A stretch of 64,000 nt of DNA from Stratiolaelaps scimitus (taxonomy: Eukaryota; Arthropoda; Arachnida; Mesostigmata; Laelapidae). The stretch covers positions 744,001-808,000 of the forward strand of contig JABWDB010000046.1 of the NCBI GenBank assembly GCA_019614645.1, given 5' to 3'. The position numbers were made by a program, and so were the translations under genes. The notes beneath the pieces are model-generated. The model saw nothing but the letters and a program-made list of their open reading frames with translations. It was not told the origin of the DNA and did not search any database. Of the stretch, positions 55,718 through 64,000 are shown in pieces. Numbering within the stretch: position 1 is the stretch's first letter; the number at the start of each line of letters is the position of its first letter.

Positions 55718-58700
55718 GGTACTTGGGCGTTATGCTTGAGCTCGAGAGCCCAAACGGTAGAAGGGATGCGTACAGGACCGTTAGACAGGTCTGGCAAACA
55801 CCGGAAGGCATCGTGCCCGAGTCGGCCCGCCGGTTTAGATGAACCACCGACCCAGTCCGAGAGAGCAGGGCTGACCACGCGGACGCTAAGCAAGTGGCCA
55901 GGAGACGGCTTCTACTCTCGATCGCGAAGATCCCTTCCCGAATGAATAACACAGATTTAATACAGCCATTTGAGCGTGCCGAATGGGACGACGGAGATAC
56001 ATCTAAAAAACGTAGGACTAGTGCTCACGAGCAAGCAGTCAGTTGACACCCTTGATTCAATGTGACTTGATCTGGAGAGATATCTCGAAAACGGGATACA
56101 TTTTTGTCTTCCTTTCCGACTCGGGGCTAATGAACTTTCCGGCAACTTTGAGCATGGAATGGAAATATACTCATATATATATATATAGTGGACGCTAGAT
56201 TTGTTAACCTAAACTTGAATTTGTTGCTTTGTCACACTCAATATACATCATAGCAGCTTCTTAGGATAACAATTTGTAGACGTGAACCTTTTCATGGTAA
56301 ATCCGAACCGTAACTGAAGGTATCTGCTATTAGAGAAGGGAAGGCTGGCCTAGTCGCAGCAAAAAACAGCCATTGGCAATCAGTTTTTGCATTTGGTGGT
56401 GGTCATCACATATTAGGAATGTTCGCGATCTCCGGTGGATCTTATTTTCTTTAGACAACGTGTTGTCGTCATACTTGTTGACTTGTGCAAACCACTACTC
56501 AATAGAAGGGTAGCGAGCGATAGTCTTCTCGATATTAAACTGTATATACAATATGTATAAAGCAATCCCGTGTGAAGTCGAATATTAGTGAAATGAATAG
56601 CAAAGTGAGAATGTTTGCCGCGTGCAGGAACTTTGCCAGCAACCGAAAGCACAGCTATGTCTCGAATACATGTGCATTTGACGTGACAAAGATATATACA
56701 GGACTACGATGCACGAATAACTCCATTATCTAACGAAGGATATACTGTTATTTAAAAGGCCGAGACGAGAAAACATCTTGTTCAAGTCTTATGTAGACAA
56801 TGTTAATTCGCCTGGCTTCTGCTCCCACATCGTCCGACTAACTGTAGTCCAGTCACTTTGTATATTACTATCGTAATAAGACGTTTGACATTGATCTCAA
56901 TCAGAGTGGCGACGGATTAAACAATACGTACCTTAAAGGGCAACCGTCATGGTGCTCGCAGTGGATAACTATGAATTACAACTAACGAGCTAAAATGCGC
57001 AAGATTTGGACAACTTCCCGAAGCACACAGAGGTCGGTAAGAGTTTTTATCGAATATAATAATCACAAATAGGTAGAATGCATTTATCGTGGTTGTTCAT
57101 TCCGTGTATGCTATACATTTCCGGGACTGAAGTTCCGAAAAGTTTGATTAATCGCGCAATGAATATTCGTGGAATTACAATACAATGTCAAAGAATAATT
57201 TCAGTTGCGAACGCTAATCTAAGTACCGTTGAAAAGATTTCCTTGGGTCTTTAATCGCCAAATACAATATAGGAGATTCGGAACTCATTAAGTGTATACA
57301 CTCGCACAGGAGATAAGGGGAATGTCGTTCGTAAATCGGACATCGAGCACGATAAACCTTTCCACCATAACCACCTGGCTAAACCACCCTGTCCTCACGT
57401 CAATCCACGTATTGAAGTCCAAGCCATCATTTGAGGCAAGCGTCAAAGAGCTCGGCCGCGCAAACGGTTATTGTGGGACTTGGCTTGACGAAGGAGGCAT
57501 GCATCTTACAATCGATTGATGACTTCCGAGATTCTGAAGTTTGCTTGTAATTTGCTGTTCGGGCATTCGTGCCATTAGAAAGATTACGGAAACATGGTAA
57601 TCTCTCGCAAAGTACATTGTACCATATCATTTCGCGTGGTCGCCTCTTTTCCCCGTTTGGGGCACGTCGAGACTACGTGAAACGTAACAGAAATTTGCTA
57701 CCTTGTAATGAGCGCATCCAAACGCCGAAGTGGTGGCGTATGATAGATCTCTCACTAATCTGAGACATTTGTTGATGATGAAACGTCATACACATGTTAT
57801 CCTATCGGCAGGAAGAGTACTTGCGCACAGTCCATTGCTACCAGTCACCGTGAGGGCACTCAAGAGCGAGAGACCCTAAATTTCACATTCTAACTGACTA
57901 ACGAACTAACTAACTCCATACGCAATAAATGGGACGCAATTCAATAATGATGACAATCGTTGGATTAGTAACCAACGTTGGTTGTGTTCTCACCTCGCGC
58001 ACCTTAACTGATCGCTGGCCATTTGTCTGTTGTTAGTTGCTTCACAGTAACCACCGCAGGCTAGCTTTGAACCTCTATCAAAAGTAATAAATCTACCTAA
58101 GTAGGAACTAATTTAACTGATGAGTATAAGCCAATTTTTAAAAACGGGTTTAAAATTTCTCAATTATTTTTTTTTTGTCCTCTCAGGAGCTCGGCTGCGG
58201 TGGTCCCCCGTTGGCTCAGAGACCCGCCGTCCTGCCGGCCAGAGATTCTACCTAGAATGAACACTCCCTATAACAACCACCTCATAGGCGAATGCGATTG
58301 CTGCTAGTCGAGATCATTCACCTGGCATACGTTCTACAACTAGTCCTCACCGTAGTGTTGGCCGTAGCACGCTGCATCTGTGTATCCCCTACGAGATATA
58401 TCAAAGTGAAGACCGCATTTCAACATACCGTTTGTCGAACGGTTATCAGAGATCATACTACAGAAATTGCCGTTATAGTCCAAGTCGTCCATGACAATAT
58501 GCCGTTGAACGGGCTCCGAGCACCTACAGCAGGAGCGGAAGCAGCCTGATCCGAAGCTCGTATATTTAATTAAGGATCCACTCCATACTAGATGAGGTTC
58601 GTCTTTAGCGTTGCTGAACTTCATATTTGTAGCTTTTTATACACGATATAATATAGGAGCTCGCCTTCGAAGTCGGCGTTTCAAGATGGCGTTCCGTTGT

Positions 58701-58787
58701 GACCCTTCGCTAATAGTGCCCTTGTGGTCATACCCCGTCCATCATATCTCGGTTGGTATATGAATAAGTAGGCATATATATAGGTAG

Positions 58788-58879
58788 ACATTTGCATTTA
58801 AAGGGGTCCGTCTTGTGAAGCAATGCCGAAAGCAGTACCGTGGACGTTAAAGGTTGGCTGTGAGTCAGCCCGGAAAATG
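58788..58879 (+). mobile_element. SINE family B, 3' fragment
   Basis: ACATTTGCATTTAAAGGGGT, GAAGCAATGCCGAAAGCAGT and CCGTGGACGTTAAAGG with GAGTCAGCCC. The head is missing. Confidence 0.66.
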
Positions 58880-59072
58880 TATAGACATATATCCTTAGCA
58901 CGGCCCCCTTTCCTAGAGAGTTCCGCACCGTATGGCAAGCAAAACCCGTTACGGCTGAACCGGCTTCGATAGCCTATATAACAATCACTATAACAGCAAG
59001 CTGAGGTCGAAGTTCATTCTGTATTATGTAATATTAGGACGACAATATTGTGTGGAAACTAGATGCAGAGTA

Positions 59073-59705
59073 TCAGCCAGAACACCCTATTCGCGTGTCA
59101 GAATCCGCTTCAACGACAGTTCGCCAGTTTAGTTGAGAGAGCCCAACATGGGAGGGACCATAGCGGAGAGACCTAGACACGGGTCTTCCTTGCCTAGCCT
59201 CGAGATGGCACGGGCGAGCCCGAGAACATTGGTCCGAATCTGCGGGCTGGAGAAATTGCCGGGTGTTTCCCGAGTCGGTCAAAACGGCGACAGTCAACAG
59301 GCAGAGAGCCATTCGTCGCGGGACCGTCCCAAGCAAGCAGAGAATGGAAGAGGTTATTAGATGGACAGGCGAGCAGGTTTTTGGTTCCACCATCGAGTAA
59401 AACCGAACAACTGAAATAGGGACTGATTCAGCAAGATCGCCTCCGGGGGAGAGGGGGTTAAAGATAAAAGATGTGCCAGTGGTCAGTAGGCCAAGTTGAA
59501 TAGAAATATTTTCTCCGGAAGGAGCATGCATAAGTCTGTGTAACAGATAGCCGCTGGGCGCAAGTGGTTCAGAGGGCTTGCTTAGTCGGAGGTTACGAAT
59601 AGTTAACCTGGTTATCATCTCACAAAGGTAAAGGTCTAGGGAATGATGACTTGAAGCGTTGACATAATTGCATGTCCCTATGGTGTATTTTCGAGGAGGA
59701 GTCAC
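59073..59705 (-). other. Unrecognised 210-codon open reading frame
   Basis: Long for chance in this base composition, but it has no domain, no obvious splice context and no neighbour in frame. It includes LYLCEMITRLTIRNLRLSKP and LITSSILCLLGTVPRRMALC (hydrophobic). It may be a remnant of a mobile element or a chance ORF; I cannot tell. Confidence 0.2.
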
Positions 59706-61000
59706 ATTTGATTTCCTGCCAGGAATTAACTCCTTGTGTATGATTATATAAGTGGGCCGTAAATGATCTGCTCGAAATTCACCACCAGGGGAAAAATTTT
59801 ACTCGAAATATTTTCATTATCATAGTAACTGCAGTGAACAAAGTGAGTAAATTACGCACGGAATGTTGAAGAAGAAAGAGTACTGCATGCAAAACTCTTA
59901 TATATATATATATATAGTCAGCGATTTGTTGAATGGGAGCTGACAGTCGACACCCCTCTTCGTCCAAAGGTAAACACAAGCAGCCAGCACCTAGCATTAT
60001 GTTCCAGAGTGAAATGCGGATACTGATATCTAGAAATGGCTGCGAACGAGAGAAGGTGTCAAGAACGGCAAACGGCAGTGTTAGCACACTAACGCCTACT
60101 GACAGATATAGGCGAGGACAGGCCCCAGGGCGTCTTGAGGTTCTTGTTTAGAAGACGCCGGTAGCGTAAATAACCAAGTGACAAACCGGTTGTTCATCAG
60201 CTGCTTGAACAGCCTGATTATTTACCATAACACAGTGAACGGAAGAGCTTAACTATTCGTATGGGGATTCCCGTCGACGACTCACGAAGGGTCGAAGGAG
60301 AATCGTCACTTGGGCACGAGGAGGGATTCAGGACAGACGAGATCATTTTTGGCTGTGTAAAATACAACACTAAAGACGTGACCAGGATATATTTGTCGGG
60401 GTAAGTCGTGCGTTGTAGAAATTAGGAACTGTTTGGCCTGTTCGAATAGCAATCACCGCAATGGCGGACAATAGACTATAAACAAAAAAAAAAGTGTTTA
60501 ATCCTCTTGTGACAGGGAGGAGGACACATTCGCACGCATCTTTATTACATCATCCGTTAGCTTTTGTTGCGTCGTATGCATATGCTAGTGTGTCCGACTG
60601 ATCAGTGCCAAAGCCCGCGATATTCGAACGAATCCTTGATTCCCACAGTGGGCTTACAAAAGCTTCCACGAATGAAACTACGACATTGTGTGAACAGGAT
60701 GAAGAAATCACTTTGAATCCCTTAGTGATAAATCAGCGTATAAAAGTTAGGCGCAGGTTCGATACTGGGGTGGAGTAAATGGCTGAAAAAGCCTCTACTA
60801 AAATCGAATGATTTCTGAATAAGGGTTTCTTTTGGTACCACGGTATCATTCCGATATCGCCGAAAGTTAAAAGTTACCCTGTAGTTATAGTGGCGTATCG
60901 TTCGGTGAAACACTCATTTTAACATGGGAAATGACGACAGTCTCGATTTCCGACGTCTAATCAAATGAGGTTTTGCATTGACGACATATTGGTATTCTCG

Positions 61001-61072
61001 ACATATAAGAGAGCTTAAGCATTGTAAAATTGCAGCTCCTTTAATAAACCAATAAAACCTTTACCTTTACCT
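61001..61072 (+). mobile_element. SINE family A, 3' fragment
   Basis: ACATATAAGAGAGCTTAAGC, AAATTGCAGCTCCTTTAATA and a TTTACCTTTACC tail on the plus strand match the minus-strand copies, showing a dispersed element. Confidence 0.72.
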
Positions 61073-61428
61073 CGAATTTCACTCGATTGTGTATTTTGAA
61101 ACAGCGACATTTGGAACACTCCCGGCACTTGAAGGAGCGATGAATCGAGACAAACTAAATGGTTCAAAAGGGGGCATTGTGATGTTTCGATTTTTAACGA
61201 GTGCAACCCTCACTTAGACGTGATCAGCTCGAGTGAATGCCGCTGAATTGTGTCTTGCAGTGAGATCCACGGGGGTGTCGTGTCGAACGCCCTTTGAATA
61301 TACCAACCTGTGCAGCTGATCACGCTAAAGTGAAGGTTTTCTTGAGGTTGAACATTTTCATGGGTGAGGACTCACGGTGGAACGTGAGGGCTCGGTGAAC
61401 TGTTCTCTCTCGATAATCAAAAATAGTG

Positions 61429-61478
61429 GTGTAGATGGTACTGTTCAAGCTGTGCGCCTTGAAGAGTACCATCTACAC
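61429..61478 (+). repeat. 21-bp inverted repeat (hairpin)
   Basis: Arms GTGTAGATGGTACTGTTCAAG (61429-61449) and its reverse complement at 61458-61478 pair with one mismatch around an 8-nt loop CTGTGCGC. A partial third copy of the arm follows at about 61479-61491. Confidence 0.85.
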
Positions 61479-61550
61479 TGTTCAGTACCATCGTACTATT
61501 TGACTGAAAAGGAATTCCTGCTTTGAAGGTTATATCGTTTATTTCTACTC

Positions 61551-62820
61551 TTGTCATTTACCCACAGATATACTCTGCTACATGTCTTCGATGAGTTGGT
61601 GTCTGCCAGGTCCACCTTCTCTTATCTGCTGATGGGTGACTCAAATGTTAACCTTCTGGACAGACCTGCCTGCTTGTTAGGACTATTGTGCGTTTCTCAG
61701 TTCCAGCGGTTACGTTCACGTCGTCGACAAGATATCTCTCCTGTCCTCGAAAATTTGTATAGACCACATTGCCGTAGCGAACTCTGAGACGTTTTCACTA
61801 CTGATTGTAGAGTCTAGATGACTCTATTTATTTCAGATCGGCAGCCCGTTGTCTTGCTAACTGGTGACAGCTCTTCGACTGCTTAGGATACACCATCTGT
61901 GGTAGCTCTAGGTCTCTCTTGTACAACGGTTTATTGATAGGGCCCACTATATTAATTGGATTCCAGTCTACGATGCAGATAGCGTGAACTTGGCATTTGA
62001 GGCCTTCCGTAACCAACTAGAGCTCGAATAAGATCATTTTTGAAGTTGCCTTTGGGTTGAGCTTCTGGTTGAGTTAGGTTCGAATTCACAGATGGTCTAA
62101 GGTGACTCAGGGAGAACGTCAACAAGTTGTACGCAAGATTTCATCGAGGCGCCTTCGAGCATTCTAATATTGTCACCTTATCACTTTGGTTTGCGAATAG
62201 TAAGATCGACTGAGGTAGCTCTAATGCGTATTTATCAGTAGGTTTCCGGTACAACAGAAAATAAGCAGGTACGGTTCGGAGTGTTCTTGGATGTAGCGGC
62301 GGCCTTCAATTGCTTACGTCATGGGATCTTTCTGCAGATGCTCGAATATCGTAGATGTGCAGCGACCACCGCAGATCTCAAGGAGAAGGCGGACAGTTAA
62401 GGTTGGTTGTGTCGTATCCCACCGCGAGGAGGTTGACATTGGAGCGCCTCAGTGCTCGGCCCCTTTATTTTTATTGTTTATACCTATAAACTTTGCTCTG
62501 TTGTGAAGGCGACATCTGTGGGATCATTGCATATGCAGACGTTACTTCAACGGTATGTTGCCTTGGCTCCGCCAAGCTTACCATTGGGATTCAGAGGGTT
62601 TTGGATCACGTTGTAGAGGCCGCTGGGGCTTAGGCACGCCGTAAAGAATAGCTTATGTGCGGTTACCCACGCTAGGGGGCTCACAGCTGGTCTTGTCGTA
62701 GACTGTCCAATACCTGGTCTTAAACCTACACGAAAACAGTCTGGATAATTTTTATATGATCTGTTGAGCAGGTTAATCACCGAAAAAAAAACGCTGAAAT
62801 GGCTTGAAGTTACTCGAAAC
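61551..62820 (+). pseudogene. Decayed non-LTR retrotransposon (jockey/CR1-like) endonuclease and reverse transcriptase
   Basis: Plus-strand frames, shifted relative to each other, carry LINE motifs in order. At about 61.64 kb, LLMGDSNVNLLDRPA is like the endonuclease G-D-F-N-x-x-L motif. At 61.76 kb, CIDHIAVANSETF matches the endonuclease I-D-H/I-F motif. At about 61.94 kb, INWIPVYDADSVNLAFEAFR is like the linker before the RT. At 62.27 kb, GVFLDVAAAFNCLRHGIFLQ is RT motif A (L-D-x-x-x-A-F-D). At 62.44 kb, GAPQCSAPLFLLFI matches G-x-P-Q-G-S. At 62.52 kb, AYADVTSTVCCLGSA is like F/Y-A-D-D, with the second Asp replaced. Frameshifts, stops and the lost catalytic Asp show it is inactive and 5' truncated. 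Confidence 0.8.
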
Positions 62821-62830
62821 ATCGATAAAT

Positions 62831-62836
62831 TTTATT
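62831..62836 (-). terminator. Possible AATAAA polyadenylation signal for MTHFS
   Basis: The first canonical minus-strand AATAAA found downstream of the stop at 63216, about 380 nt away. It lies at the 3' edge of the LINE remnant, so it may be coincidental. Confidence 0.3.
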
Positions 62837-63215
62837 TTAGGCTAAACATTTTTCATTAGGGGATTTTCGATCCAAGGGCTCAAAGTTAGGTAAGTGACTG
62901 TTTTAAATTTTTAGCTTTAAGACTAATTTCTATGATACATATGTGCTCTCACATCGAAAGGCTAGCGTGCATATCGATTTTCAACACAATTCAACACAAT
63001 GAGGAGTATAGATTAGAACATACGACTGCTAAATGCAAGGTATGTGTCATGCAGGAATAATCCCCGTTGAGGCCACCAATAGACTCCTGAGGTGTGTGCT
63101 TAACAAGTAAACTTTAAAGTGAATGATAAAATTAGCCTTTTTAAATTTACTTATACAAAAAAAAATTAAATACATTTTTAATTTACTCAAAAGGCAAATT
63201 GTCCGCGTCGGCTTT

Positions 63216-63357
63216 TCAGGCGTGAAGGATTTTGTCCAATTTCACATCGGTATCACCCCGTGGCAGGTCGGCATCTGGAACTATCTGGACTTGAAGAGCC
63301 AAGCCGACTAGCGTAGCTTTCTTATCTGGACAAGCCTTGCGTAAGTTCGTGAGATAC
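63216..63357 (-). CDS. Mthfs: 5-formyltetrahydrofolate cyclo-ligase, last coding exon
   Basis: Phase 2 in; acceptor ataatattacag; stop TGA at 63216-63218. It encodes RYLTNLRKACPDKKATLVGL, ALQVQIVPDADLPRGDTDVK and LDKILHA. V-G-L-A-x-x-x-Q-I-V and L-P-x-x-x-x-D-V-x-L-D are the conserved C-terminal block of the ATP-dependent enzyme that converts 5-formyl-THF to 5,10-methenyl-THF. It joins exon 63900-64000 across a 542-bp intron with the codon AG-G (Arg) restored. Confidence 0.9.
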
Positions 63358-63899
63358 CTGTAATATTATCAATATCGCCTTAAATTTAATGCCCGCGTAG
63401 TCTTGACAGTGCTGATTCGCTTTTACAACTCTTCCACCATTAAACATTTCCTGGTACGTATAACCCATATGGTGGCTCGTAGTTATCGACGGGAACTATA
63501 GAAATGTTTTGATGTCTATCTGAATCGCTCGAGTAAAGCATCCGTATTCGCAATCCGCATTAAAAAGAAACAACAAATTATGAAAAACTAGAGTGAAATT
63601 TTCGCTGGAACTGGAACTCTTAGGCACTAAGAGGCACAATGCAAACCGAGTTAAAAAGCTCGGGACAAACGTGCAGGTCTCTTCCTTCTGTAACGCCTTT
63701 CTCTCGTTGTGAGGCAGAGAGACCGGAACTAGTGCGGCCCTTTCGACAAAGGGTTCTACAGGCAGCGGGCCCTCTCGCCACGGGCCCTTGTGCCTCAGCC
63801 CCCCGGTGGCCCAGAGCCTTAAAACTGTACAGTTGCTGAAGTATTTCAAGTGGTTCCTCAAGATAGTATTATACTAATATGCATAGAGTACAAGCTCAC
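63358..63899 (-). other. MTHFS intron
   Basis: Donor gtgagc, acceptor ttacag. It contains a GC-rich patch and ORFs on both strands (63496-63861, 63639-63839) without family resemblance. Confidence 0.75.
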
Positions 63900-64000
63900 C
63901 TGTCGTAGTAGCCCATTCCGTGACCGCAACGATATCCTTCAGTAGAGAAAGCCACGCCGGGACAGATAACCAAATCCAGGCCACCTGTAATCACACGATT
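63900..64000 (-). CDS. Mthfs: 5-formyltetrahydrofolate cyclo-ligase, penultimate exon (partial)
   Basis: It runs off the right edge. The reading [20 protein letters not shown] then [14 protein letters not shown] contains the family signature D-L-V-x-x-P-G-x-A-F and G-x-G-x-G-Y-Y-D, which binds ATP and folate. Donor gtgagc. The 5' exons lie outside the window. It is on the same strand as sls, upstream of it, with no evidence of co-regulation. Confidence 0.9.

Larger units (their letters stand above)
55718..61550. other. Mostly non-coding region upstream of sls
   Basis: It contains SINE fragments, TA repeats and a minus 210-codon open frame at 59073-59705 with no recognised domain. No exon could be supported. 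Confidence 0.5.

Overview
The window is animal genomic DNA, probably from an arthropod: GT/AG introns, tRNA-derived SINEs, decayed non-LTR retrotransposons, many AT microsatellites and a moderately AT-rich base composition. An acarine (mite or tick) is plausible, but the window alone does not prove it. Apart from the right edge, nearly all convincing coding sequence is on the minus strand and belongs to one giant muscle gene, so it reads from right to left.

From about 54.7 kb down to position 1 I could assemble 48 minus-strand exons by matching splice sites, reading phase and immunoglobulin (Ig) domain continuity. The product is the N-terminal part of a titin-like Z-disc protein of the sallimus (sls) family. 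In Drosophila the 5' half of sls encodes zormin and kettin. In this window: (a) 54.7-49.4 kb, three N-terminal Ig domains split over seven exons; (b) 48.4-45.0 kb, four short linker exons; (c) 43.3-40.9 kb, two more Ig domains; (d) 40.4-26.4 kb, a long non-Ig zormin-like region with a 657-codon Ser/Thr-rich exon, two Pro-rich (PEVK-like) exons and a series of short repeat-bearing exons, all symmetric phase 0-0; (e) 26.2-25.8 kb, an exon ending in a stop codon, followed by an AATAAA, which looks like the end of a short zormin-type isoform, with a strong internal donor that could instead splice on; (f) 21.1-18.9 kb, one Ig over three exons; (g) a 13.4-kb stretch with no recognised exon; (h) 5.6 kb to the left edge, Ig domains that become kettin-type (EG..A.FE.R..P..DP..VEW..NG) and run off the window. 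The first exon after the 13.4-kb gap has the wrong phase to follow the exon before the gap, and it carries an ATG in good context, so it probably belongs to a separately initiated kettin-type transcript.

At the extreme right (63.2-64.0 kb, minus) are the last two coding exons of 5-formyltetrahydrofolate cyclo-ligase (MTHFS). Between it and the muscle gene lies about 8.5 kb of mostly non-coding DNA with a plus-strand decayed LINE (endonuclease and reverse transcriptase remnants), SINE fragments, a near-perfect 21-bp hairpin, a GC-rich trinucleotide repeat and a candidate first exon.

Mobile and repeated DNA: two tRNA-derived SINE families in several copies, a LINE remnant at 61.55-62.8 kb, a possible LINE 3' remnant at 19.8-20.2 kb, a 29-bp AT-rich minisatellite at 23.8-24.5 kb, and many dinucleotide repeats. 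No CRISPR arrays, prokaryotic operons or convincing functional tRNA/rRNA genes were seen.
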